64,000 nucleotides of DNA. Origin: Daucus carota subsp. sativus (taxonomy: Eukaryota; Streptophyta; Magnoliopsida; Apiales; Apiaceae). The notes below the pieces were generated by a model, which saw nothing but the letters and a program-made list of their open reading frames with translations, did no database searches and was not told where the DNA came from. A program made the translations under genes and the position numbers. The stretch is from NCBI RefSeq assembly GCF_001625215.2, contig NC_030381.2, positions 40,484,689 through 40,548,688 of the forward strand. The letters are read 5' to 3'. Within the stretch, counting starts at the first letter, position 1. The number at the start of each line of letters is the position of its first letter. Below are positions 36,640 to 48,296 of the stretch, one piece after another.

Positions 36640-37387
36640 GCCATAATGCTAGCTGGGTCAGGTGTATATTTACTGGACACCAAACCAACCACCTTGTTCT
36701 TATTCTCATTGTTCTGCTCTAGTTTCCGGCGACCCGTGACGGAGAGCGGCGGAGCATCAACCAAACAGGTCTCTCTCTCACACACACACACACTCCAAGT
36801 AATTGAATTGTCTTAAATGAAACATGTACTGTGTTTATCTTGCATGTCTGCCTTTCTTATTTTCTTGATTAAAGTTTAGTCTCTTGCATCTTTATGATGA
36901 ATAAGTTTCATTCCATACAAGTTGTTTCTATCAGCTATGTGTTAGTCAGATGTAGAGGGCTGATCTAAATTGATTTTTTTTATATATATATGATAGGAAT
37001 TATATTGTGTTTGTCTGTTTTGGTTGATTACTACAAAATTTGTTAATCTTAGCTTGTGGATGGTGAGGTTTTCGACCTCGAGGCCCTGTGATATTGCTCA
37101 GTTTATCAGTCTATAAAGAGGGTTCTCAAAGAATTGATGAGTAATAACTTAAACTCATCGATTTTACCTTGTAAAATCTTTTGCAATCTATTGATATTGT
37201 GGTGTATTTTACATGCTGTATGTTTCTCCCTTTGTTTTTCCGTATGTGCCTGCATGCTTTCCTGGCTCCACTGATTAATGTATCATTGTATAACAGATGT
37301 TAAGATACTTAATGATTGATTAATATTCTATTTTTTCTGTTTTCCATGCAGAAAAAGGCATTACAAGGTCCAAGTCCATTGCAAATA
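36640..37387 (+). promoter_or_regulatory. Untranslated exon and 5' intron of DMS3-like copy A
   Basis: A GC-richer patch ending CATCAACCAAACAG at 36768, then GT, is the likely untranslated first exon. The intron runs to the acceptor at 37350-37351. No ATG is seen in the exon in frame with the protein. Equivalent exon ends are 43492 (B), 50769 (C) and 62032 (D). A CA microsatellite follows each donor except in D. Confidence 0.6.
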
Positions 37388-40243
37388 ATGTCTGCAGGTA
37401 ATACGGGTACTCGAAGGACTGAAAGAGATGAGGCTTATCAACTGGCTGAAGCAGCTGTCGATCGTACCAAGGTTGTTAATCATATTAATATTGATGCATA
37501 TATATGTGTTACTACTGTTCTGCATATTATCATGATAATAAATTAAATGTGTTCTTAATAACAAGATTTGAGTCATTTATTTGCTATGATCTTGTGTACG
37601 TATATGCTTTCTTGATTGTCTAATCTTTTAAGAGGATCTCTTTCAACTAATTAAAATTATTGTCAAATCATTGCAGGAATATGAGGCTGATGAGCTAGAG
37701 AGATTAGGTCTCGGAGTCAAACACCGTGAAGAGAGAATTAGGGATTTGAGGAGTGAGAAAATCAGCTTAGATGGTTCTATTCTAGATCTGGAAGGTACAT
37801 GATATCGATGTCAATACCAAATTTAATAGTATGTCATATATGTGATAAACTGAGAGTTGCAAAAGTTAGAAATATGATAGCTTTCTCTCAATACTCAAAC
37901 CTTTACCAGATATTATTTCAATAAAGAGGTAATTCTTACTATATGGATCAGACATAAACCTAACCTGTTGCTCTAAACATAAATTATTGACCTTCTAGCT
38001 TCAAAGTAGGTATCATTGGCCTTGTAAATTCACTTTCCAAATTTATCTCGAAAACAATAAGACCTTGACATCAGGGAAGTTATGAAGCGGTGGCTTCAGT
38101 TTGACATATATATTATCTTTAAATGTAAGAAGGTAAAATGTTTTTATCACCTCTCATCTACTCATTGTTTCACTGTTTTTGCTACATTCTTTCTCAGTTA
38201 GTATTGGAAAGTATCAGGCATCCTGCAGTATTCCTGTCAACAGAGAAGTGGATGCTCAAAGTGAGGACGAGACTTATAAAAATATTTTGGAGTTAGAGAA
38301 ATCTGCTGCTGGACTTGTACACCAGCTAAGAACTCAACAAGGAACTCAGGTTTCTCATAGTCCATTAGTGAAGGATGTACTTGGTTTTGTTGCTACACTA
38401 GGCAAAACCGATGATGAAAACCTTAGCTGGTCAGTATAAATTCTGTAACTTCCAATATGAGTCTACCACTCTTCCTATCTTACTAATTACTGTAGTATCA
38501 GATTGCTGTACGTTTTCATTTCAGTTATGTTTAATTCTTGAGAAAATTATGTGTCGCTGCCAATGGCTAAAACAATGAAAAGGTTTTTTTGTGTGTGTTA
38601 TAGCTATAAAATTTAGTTAAAAAAATATATCTATGACTTACCTTAAAAGTTATTTACTTTGTGTTCCAGAAATACTTTGCTATTAATGTTAAATCAGATA
38701 TCTGATATGGTCAATAAGACATTTTGTCTAAACTCAAGCTTGCCCTACTTCTGCACACACACAAATATATAAGAGTAATAGGAATAAAGCATTCTTGGGG
38801 TTATTATTGATATTAAATTTTAATCATGGAAATGATGTCTCTGCAGAAATAGATATCACTGGATTATAGCCTATAGACCCAATTTAGATGGAGTCTATAA
38901 GTGTTTTCTCTTTGTAGTAAGATAAATTGGAGATTTGTTGACATTATTAACTAATGGACTGCATTGTTATTGAGTTAGGCTGCTTGCGGAGTACTTGGGG
39001 AGAGAAACAATGATAGCAATTGTTTGCAGAAACTCTGATGGAGTTCAAGCTCTGAAGACTTTTGGCATAGAAGGTGCTATAGATAGGAATCATGTTCAAC
39101 AAGGGCACGGCTCTTCTGCTGGACGTACAATAGATGGTCGATTTCAAGTTATATGTCTCGCTGATATAAGGTACATGGTTATGTTCTTCATTTGTTATCC
39201 TTCACCGGGTTTTCTTTCTGTCTCGTATTTATCTTTTTGGTTCTCATATTCTCTCTTTATACATATGTCACAGACCGTATGATGGCGAGTTCATATATAA
39301 TGATCCACAAAGGAGGCTCGATATTCTGAAGCCAAAATTGCCTGGTGGAATACTTCCTCGTGGCTTTCTTGGATATGCTGTGAATATGATCGATATTGAT
39401 AATGCAAACGTATGGATGGCCACTCCCCACTATGGGCTTAGGGAGACTCTTTTCTACCATCTCTTTTCGCACCTTCAAGTTTATGAAACAAAGGAAGACA
39501 TGTTGAAGGCCCGCCCCTTCATATCTGATGGAGCAGTATCCTTGGATGGTGGAATAATGAGACGTTCTGATAATTTTTACATGGCCAATAGGTAAAAACT
39601 CCATCTTTGCAATATCACTTCCTTGTTCCTTGTCATTTCGGTTGAATTATATATACATCTTCTTCCTCTGTCCCTCTATTTTTACCTTATTGAACTTCAA
39701 AAGTGTAAAGATATGAGTTGCATTTCAATGGCGCTTCATCTTCATTTGATTCTCTAACTTTTGTGATTAAAGGGAAAAAGCAATAGTTAAGTTCCCGATG
39801 ATCCTTGGAAAACCTAGTCTACCTGGAGACTACTACGAGACTAAAAACGATCTGCAAATCAAAAAGTGGAAGCTGGAAATATTGCTAGAAAATATTTGCA
39901 GAGAACAATCAGTGCTGGACCAGGATAGGTTCAATTTTGAAGTCAAGAGACAAGAGTTTGTTCAGTTAGCTCGGGTAACGTCAGCTGAAACATGCATCAT
40001 TTATGAGTTATGTTGTGTTATTGTTTTAACTGCTATTCAAACTGTTGCTTATTTTATATCCAAGGCTAATATCTTTTTAGTTGGGGTAATTTTTTTAATA
40101 GTTTTGCTGGTATAGCAAGTGATAACTTCCCAAATAGAATACATCCTATATGAAATACAATATTAGGTACTCGCCGGGAATCTATTCAGATAACTCATTT
40201 TGTTTGTGGTTATAATGTACAGCAGCAGAAGCAGGAGCACTAG
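37388..40243 (+). CDS. DMS3: DMS3-like protein, tandem copy A (intact)
   Basis: Exons: 37388-37471, 37677-37794, 38198-38429, 38979-39170, 39274-39591, 39773-39974, 40223-40243. The frame gives 388 aa ending in TAG. The start is the ATG in [10 protein letters not shown], the only in-frame Met upstream of conserved sequence. It has the same domains as the minus-strand copy: an N-terminal coiled coil (about 29-67), a hinge-like core (about 70-310; [64 protein letters not shown]) and a C-terminal coiled coil (about 325-380). Within the core, HYGLRE replaces the GYGLRE of copy M. The exon 4 donor is the less usual GTCAGT. The expected role is in Pol V recruitment for DNA methylation; whether this copy is expressed cannot be seen. 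Confidence 0.88.
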
Positions 40244-41021
40244 CAAGTCCAGCTGGGCCAGAGATTTTGGCCATGGAACTCATTCTCCTGTCATCATCTA
40301 GTATTTCGATTATGTAGTTGTTATATTCTTACTATAGTTAAAACCTATAATGGGTATCATTGAGGACGATTTGGAGACAGATCTAGAGTTTATTTGTACT
40401 GCAAATGATGTGTCTATTCTGCTTTTAGATGATATATACCATAAGTTGTCTTATATGATCAGCGTCAATTATATCGTTCTTCACCGACTTGGGTATTTAT
40501 GTGAAACACCCAAATAAAATCTTAATTATTTAGAGTTTTTTTATAGAATTTCTCGGTTATCCTTTTTACAGTGATTGAAGAAAAATCTTTGACAATATGA
40601 TATATATATTAGTTAACTATTGAGAATAGAAAACTAAATATATGAAAATGTATTTAGCGACCTAATCACAAAATATAATTTTTTAAAAGAATTTGAAAGT
40701 TTATTAAATTGAAAGCAACCACAAATACAAATTACATAAATACCCAGTAGGACCAGTTAACCGAAAACAACTGAATTCGACACCGATCTCCGAACCTGTC
40801 GCCGACGAGGATCCCCGCGAGAATTTAGGAAATTTTATATTTTAATAAAAAATAATTTATAATATATTATATACTCTTTAATAGGGCTGCAAACGGACCG
40901 AGCTGGTCATTAACCAGATTCGACTCGACTCAACTCGTTAACAAGCTCGAATTCGAATAACCAACAATTTTTGATAAGTTTAATGAGTCGAACCAAGCTT
41001 TTTAGTTGTTCGACTCGACTC
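40244..41021. other. 3' flank of copy A and array junction block
   Basis: This non-coding stretch contains the 3' UTR. From 40879 (AGGGCTGCAAACGGACCGAG) to about 41080 it is rich in GACTCGACTCG and may be a remnant of a small transposon. The same block follows genes B and C but is missing at the left border of unit A. Confidence 0.6.
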
Positions 41022-44000
41022 GTTAATACTCGGACTCAGTTTCGACTCGACTCGACTCGTTAAAAACTCGACTCGATAAGGAATATGCATTAGAAAAAAA
41101 ATTTAATTTTACACTTTATTTTTGTTTTTCTATTTTTCAATTTTGTAATCAAATTTTTAAAATTTTGAATTGTGTACTAAGAGACAAAGCCAATTGTAGA
41201 AATTTGAAAAAAATAAAAATTTTATTGACCAGCTCGGTATTGACTCGGATCAGTTATTTAAAAACTCGAACCAAATAAATAAAGAATTAAAATAAATTAA
41301 GAAAATCATATTGATATAATTATCACCCAAATATATATATTAATACAAAATTTAATTCAAGAACTACATTTTACAAGATTGTGATAAACACAAAGAACAA
41401 GGTGGCGGTAACACGACAAACGTAAAATCTCCTGTAACGATGTCCTTGCTAATACTATCATTACAATAATTGTTCATGTTGTGATATACAGGAAAAGAAC
41501 CGAAATGCTAGATATTATTAAAAAAATTGATCCACTTTCGGGTGGAACATTAGAATTATCCAATATCAAAGTATAAAATTTAGTTATCCTTATATAATTT
41601 TTTTACTTAATAATAATTCTCAGTTGGAACATTAGGATTTTTGAATACAAAAATTTAGTCATCATTATTTTTTTTTCCATATAATAACAATTATTATTTG
41701 TATACTACTATATATTGGTCTTCCAACATAATTGTATATGCACTAAAACTATTAATTTTATTTTTCAAAACTCAAACAATTTATTTATATTATGAAAGAA
41801 CTCTATATAAGTCCTATCATATTTTTGAATTCAAATAAATAAACAAAAAGTTTATATTAATATTATAGCGAAATTCATATTAATTCAAAACTCAGTTTAA
41901 GCCCTGTTTGGCTTAAGATTAACTTAACTTAAAATTTTTATTAAACCTTTGTTGAACAAATACCGAGAAAACTACCACTACCAGATTTACTAAACTCACA
42001 ACAACTCTAGGTAGCATTACACGTTAAAGGTCTGTTTAAAAATTGCTCTCCTGTCAAAAAAAATATGCTAGTAAAAAAAGTTCCGTTATAAAAGTACTAT
42101 TTGGTAATTTTTTTGATATTTACTTATTTGAGTTATATAATATAAAAAAATAATATTTTTGATGAGATTTGATGATGAAATCTATATCTGCTTTCTGCAA
42201 AAGGTGAAAAGCAATTTTTTTTCAAAAGTATGTGAGAACCTGCTTTTCGAAAAAGCAGTTTTCATCTAAAAACTGTTGTTCGTAAAAGCTGCTTTTATAT
42301 TTAGCAAAGAGTTTTTCATCTGCTTGCAAAAACAGCAATACAAAACACTACATAAGGTGTTGTAACGGGGTGTATTCAACTCATATTTTAAAAGATTTTA
42401 TATACTTTGTGGTTTTAATGAATTGTATGTTATTTTAGTTTATGTGGATTCTAGATGAAATGTCGTAGAATTAATAGAATTTAAACCACAAGACTTAAAT
42501 CTCATGGATTTTAACGGAATTTCAAATATCTTAAAATACAATGAACAATCTCATAAAATTCATCATTCTATGAATTAAAAAAATTCATTAACTAGTTCAA
42601 TACCATCTGATTTTAATGGATTTTAAATAATCCCAATGGAATGCAATCGAATTTTAAAGCATAATTTAAAATCCTGATTGAATGCAACGAGATTTTATAG
42701 TATATAATTTAAATCCTAATTGAATACCCCACTGATATATTTTTTAGAATCTGAGTTAAATACCCTCGAATTTCATAAATGAAGAATATTTTTTTTCAAA
42801 TTTCGATGAATACGGCCACCACTAAATTGACGTATCAGACTACTTAAACAATTATAAATTAAAAAATTTTAATTTTATCAAAGATTAAAGATGTTGTAAA
42901 CTAGTTACATAATCTTTTTCGTCTTTTATAAATCACAAACCACAAAATAAGTTTACTAAAATAAAATATGTCATTCCGGAGTAAATTTATATCATAACAT
43001 GCATTTGAAAATATATTTTTTTTAAAAGTGAAATTTTAAAATAAAATTTTTTATATCCGAACAAAGATGGTGTATATAAGTATGTTACGAAAATGATAAT
43101 ACAATCAAATAAAAAGTCAGTATAATCATAATAAATGATAAATTTGAAACAATTTTTTTTTGAAAGCTATAAATTTTAAACAATTATTCAAATTCATGCG
43201 TGGCACCGCCCATAAGCTAGGATCTTATCATTTCCATTCAGATATGAAATTCAAAAAATCTGAATATTATATTTCTGATATTATTAGTATATTCAAAAAA
43301 AGGTATATTCAAAAAAAGGTTACGGTATCCGACAAAAAAAAGAAAAGGTTACGGTAAGAAACGGCCATAATGCTAGCTGGGTCAGGTGTATATTTACTGG
43401 ACACCAAACCAACCACCTTGTTCTTATTCTCATTGTTCTGCTCTAGTTTCCGGCGACCCGTGACGGAGAGCGGCGGAGCATCAACCAAACAGGTCTCTCT
43501 CTCACACACACACACACTCCAAGTAATTGAATTGTCTTAAATGAAACATGTACTGTGTTTATCTTGCATGTCTGCCTTTCTTATTTTCTTGATTAAAGTT
43601 TAGTCTCTTGCATCTTTATGATGAATAAGTTTCATTCCATACAAGTTGTTTCTATCAGCTATGTGTTAGTCAGATGTAGAGGGCTGATCTAAATTGATTT
43701 TTTTTATATATATATGATAGGAATTATATTGTGTTTGTCTGTTTTGGTTGATTACTACAAAATTTGTTAATCTTAGCTTGTGGATGGTGAGGTTTTCGAC
43801 CTCGAGGCCCTGTGATATTGCTCAGTTTATCAGTCTATAAAGAGGGTTCTCAAAGAATTGATGAGTAATAACTTAAACTCATCGATTTTACCTTGTAAAA
43901 TCTTTTGCAATCTATTGATATTGTGGTGTATTTTACATGCTGTATGTTTCTCCCTTTGTTTTTCCGTATGTGCCTGCATGCTTTCCTGGCTCCACTGAAT

Positions 44001-44108
44001 GTATCATTGTATAACAGATGTTAAGATACTTAATGATTGATTAATATTCTATTTTTTCTGTTTTCCATGCAGAAAAAGGCATTACAAGGTCCAAGTCCAT
44101 TGCAAATA

Positions 44109-47100
44109 ATGTCTGCAGGTAATACGGGTACTCGCAGGCCCGGCTCAATCAAAATTGAGGCCCTGTGCTAAATTTAAATGGGGCCTTTTAATAAAAAAAA
44201 AATCACATAAATGTTATTTTATTTTAAATTAATTTGAAACTTAAAATAAGAAAAAGGTTAAATAAAATATACATCGTCTGAGTAGCATATTTATATTTTT
44301 ATTAAATAAATTAATTTATTTAACACAAAAAATAAATAATAGTTATAATATATAATATGTGACAAGAATAATAATTATATTTATATTAATTATTCACTAA
44401 AAATATTTAGCAAATCAATACAAAAAACTCAAAAATTAATTTAATAAATAATAATCAATACTAACATAAGAATATATAATATCAGTTTATATGTAATAAT
44501 AATAATATTAATGATAATCAACTAACTATAAAAAATATATAAATAAAGGATTTTAATCAACATACAATGAAAAATAAAGTTAATTGTATATGTGTAGAAA
44601 TATTATGGGCTTAAAAATTTGGGCCCTCCAAATTTTGAGGCCCTGTGCCGAGGGGCTTCTTACACACCCTAATCACCGGCCCTGGGTACTCGAAGGACTG
44701 AAAGAGATGAGGCTTATCAACTGGCTGAAGCAGCTGTCGATCGTACCAAGGTTGTTAATCATATTAATATTGATGCATATATATGTGTTACTACTGTTCT
44801 GCATATTATCATGATAATAAATTAAATGTGTTCTTAATAACAAGATTTGAGTCATTTATTTGCTATGATCTTGTGTATATGCTTTCTTGATTGTCTAATC
44901 TTTTAAGAGGATCTCTTTCAACTAATTAAAATTATTGTCAAATCATTGCAGGAATATGAGGCTGATGAGCTAGAGAGATTAGGTCTCGGAGTCAAACACC
45001 GTGAAGAGAGAATTAGGGATTTGAGGAGTGAGAAAATCAGCTTAGATGGTTCTATTCTAGATCTGGAAGGTACATGATATCGATGTCAATACCAAATTTA
45101 ATAGTATGTCATATATGTGATAAACTGAGAGTTGCAAAAGTTAGAAATATGATAGCTTTCTCTCAATACTCAAACCTTTACCAGATATTATTTCAATAAA
45201 GAGGTAATTCTTACTATATGGATCAGACATAAACCTAACCTGTTGCTCTAAACATAAATTATTGACCTTCTAGCTTCAAAGTAGGTATCATTGGCCTTGT
45301 AAATTCACTTTCCAAATTTATCTCGAAAACAATAAGACCTTGACATCAGGGAAGTTATGAAGCGGTGGCTTCAGTTTGACATATATATTATCTTTAAATG
45401 TAAGAAGGTAAAATGTTTTTATCACCTCTCATCTACTCATTGTTTCACTGTTTTTGCTACATTCTTTCTCAGTTAGTATTGGAAAGTATCAGGCATCCTG
45501 CAGTATTCCTGTCAACAGAGAAGTGGATGCTCAAAGTGAGGACGAGACTTATAAAAATATTTTGGAGTTAGAGAAATCTGCTGCTGGACTTGTACACCAG
45601 CTAAGAACTCAACAAGGAACTCAGGTTTCTCATAGTCCATTAGTGAAGGATGTACTTGGTTTTGTTGCTACACTAGGCAAAACCGATGATGAAAACCTTA
45701 GCTGGTCAGTATAAATTCTGTAACTTCCAATATGAGTCTACCACTCTTCCTATCTTACTAATTACTGTAGTATCAGATTGCTGTACGTTTTCATTTCAGT
45801 TATGTTTAATTCTTGAGAAAATTATGTGTCGCTGCCAATGGCTAAAACAATGAAAAGGTTTTTTTGTGTGTGTTATAGCTATAAAATTTAGTTAAAAAAA
45901 TATATCTATGACTTACCTTAAAAGTTATTTACTTTGTGTTCCAGAAATACTTTGCTATTAATGTTAAATCAGATATCTGATATGGTCAATAAGACATTTT
46001 GTCTAAACTCAAGCTTGCCCTACTTCTGCACACACACAAATATATAAGAGTAATAGGAATAAAGCATTCTTGGGGTTATTATTGATATTAAATTTTAATC
46101 ATGGAAATGATGTCTCTGCAGAAATAGATATCACTGGATTATAGCCTATAGACCCAATTTAGATGGAGTCTATAAGTGTTTTCTCTTTGTAGTAAGATAA
46201 ATTGGAGATTTGTTGACATTATTAACTAATGGACTGCATTGTTATTGAGTTAGGCTGCTTGCGGAGTACTTGGGGAGAGAAACAATGATAGCAATTGTTT
46301 GCAGAAACTCTGATGGAGTTCAAGCTCTGAAGACTTTTGGCATAGAAGGTGCTATAGATAGGAATCATGTTCAACAAGGGCACGGCTCTTCTGCTGGACG
46401 TACAATAGATGGTCGATTTCAAGTTATATGTCTCGCTGATATAAGGTACATGGTTATGTTCTTCATTTGTTATCCTTCACCGGGTTTTCTTTCTGTCTCG
46501 TATTTATCTTTTTGGTTCTCATATTCTCTCTTTATACATATGTCACAGACCGTATGATGGCGAGTTCATATATAATGATCCACAAAGGAGGCTCGATATT
46601 CTGAAGCCAAAATTGCCTGGTGGAATACTTCCTCGTGGCTTTCTTGGATATGCTGTGAATATGATCGATATTGATAATGCAAACGTATGGATGGCCACTC
46701 CCCACTATGGGCTTAGGGAGACTCTTTTCTACCATCTCTTTTCGCACCTTCAAGTTTATGAAACAAAGGAAGACATGTTGAAGGCCCGCCCCTTCATATC
46801 TGATGGAGCAGTATCCTTGGATGGTGGAATAATGAGACGTTCTGATAATTTTTACATGGCCAATAGGTAAAAACTCCATCTTTGCAATATCACTTCCTTG
46901 TTCCTTGTCATTTCGGTTGAATTATATATACATCTTCTTCCTCTGTCCCTCTATTTTTACCTTATTGAACTTCAAAAGTGTAAAGATATGAGTTGCATTT
47001 CAATGGCGCTTCATCTTCATTTGATTCTCTAACTTTTGTGATTAAAGGGAAAAAGCAATAGTTAAGTTCCCGATGATCCTTGGAAAACCTAGTCTACCTG

Positions 47101-47518
47101 GAGACTACTACGAGACTAAAAACGATCTGCAAATCAAAAAGTGGAAGCTGGAAATATTGCTAGAAAATATTTGCAGAGAACAATCAGTGCTGGACCAGGA
47201 TAGGTTCAATTTTGAAGTCAAGAGACAAGAGTTTGTTCAGTTAGCTCGGGTAACGTCAGCTGAAACATGCATCATTTATGAGTTATGTTGTGTTATTGTT
47301 TTAACTGCTATTCAAACTGTTGCTTATTTTATATCCAAGGCTAATATCTTTTTAGTTGGGGTAATTTTTTTAATAGTTTTGCTGGTATAGCAAGTGATAA
47401 CTTCCCAAATAGAATACATCCTATATGAAATACAATATTAGGTACTCGCCGGGAATCTATTCAGATAACTCATTTTGTTTGTGGTTATAATGTACAGCAG
47501 CAGAAGCAGGAGCACTAG
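44109..47518 (+). pseudogene. DMS3: DMS3-like tandem copy B, broken by a hAT-like insertion
   Basis: Coding pieces correspond to copy A: first coding exon 44109-44134 plus 44693-44750 (interrupted), then 44952-45069, 45473-45704, 46254-46445, 46549-46866, 47048-47249, 47498-47518. The insertion at 44135 turns the frame into 20 codons ending in TAA at 44169-44171. All later exons look intact and splice sites are kept, so the break is recent. No other in-frame ATG exists before the fifth coding exon, so a downstream start would lose the N-terminal coiled coil and part of the hinge. Splicing out of the insertion cannot be excluded but no obvious donor-acceptor pair does so cleanly. Confidence 0.88.
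44135..44684. mobile_element. hAT-like non-autonomous element with 8-bp target duplication
   Basis: The 550-bp insertion begins CAGGCCCGG and ends CCGGCCCTG (inverted CAGGGCCGG). It is flanked by GGTACTCG at 44127-44134 and 44685-44692. Units A, C and D have the single uninterrupted target. The 8-bp duplication and CAGGGCCGG-type ends fit the hAT superfamily. Subterminal copies of TTGAGGCCCTGTGC occur near both ends in the same orientation. There is no transposase. Confidence 0.92.
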
Positions 47519-48296
47519 CAAGTCCAGCTGGGCCAGAGATTTTGGCCATGGAACTCATTCTCCTGTCATCATCTAGTATTTCGATTATGTAGTTGTTATA
47601 TTCTTACTATAGTTAAAACCTATAATGGGTATCATTGAGGACGATTTGGAGACAGATCTAGAGTTTATTTGTACTGCAAATGATGTGTCTATTCTGCTTT
47701 TAGATGATATATACCATAAGTTGTCTTATATGATCTGCGTCAATTATATCGTTCTTCACCGACTTGGGTATTTATGTGAAACACCCAAATAAAATCTTAA
47801 TTATTTAGAGTTTTTTTATAGAATTTCTCGGTTATCCTTTTTACAGTGATTGAAGAAAAATCTTTGACAATATGATATATATATTAGTTAACTATTGAGA
47901 ATAGAAAACTAAATATATGAAAATGTATTTAGCGACCTAATCACAAAATATAATTTTTTAAAAGAATTTGAAAGTTTATTAAATTGAAAGCAACCACAAA
48001 TACAAATTACATAAATACCCAGTAGGACCAGTTAACCGAAAACAACTGAATTCGACACCGATCTCCGAACCTGTCGCCGACGAGGATCCCCGCGAGAATT
48101 TAGGAAATTTTATATTTTAATAAAAAATAATTTATAATATATTATATACTCTTTAATAGGGCTGCAAACGGACCGAGCTGGTCATTAACCAGATTCGACT
48201 CGACTCAACTCGTTAACAAGCTCGAATTCGAATAACCAACAATTTTTGATAAGTTTAATGAGTCGAACCAAGCTTTTTAGTTGTTCGACTCGACTC

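Larger units (their letters stand above)
34315..41021 (+). repeat. Tandem array unit A (about 6.7 kb)
   Basis: This is the first of three near-identical units. Matching positions in unit B lie 6707 to 6730 bp downstream before the gene. Unit A contains about 3 kb of AT-rich non-coding DNA with MITE remnants, a complete DMS3-like gene, and a tail of about 780 bp ending in a GACTCG-rich block (40879-41080, across the junction). Its first 40 bases lack the GACTCGACTCG expansion present at the same place in units B and C. Confidence 0.92.
41022..48296 (+). repeat. Tandem array unit B (about 7.3 kb including a 558-bp insertion)
   Basis: Near-identical to units A and C apart from the hAT-like insertion in the first coding exon, a short deletion near 42731 (the AAGATT of A and C is missing) and scattered single-base changes. 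It shares with C a 3-bp deletion in the 5' intron (CACTGAATG versus CACTGATTAATG in A). Confidence 0.92.

Noticed and set aside
36436..36791. Recurring small open frames upstream of each DMS3-like copy (also at 43160, 50437)
   Set aside because: They repeat only because the whole unit is duplicated; they show no family resemblance, overlap the untranslated exon, and are not preserved in unit D.
39257..39604. Minus-strand 115-codon frame, repeated in B and C
   Set aside because: It is antisense to exon 6 of the DMS3-like genes, whose sense frame carries the conserved family motifs.
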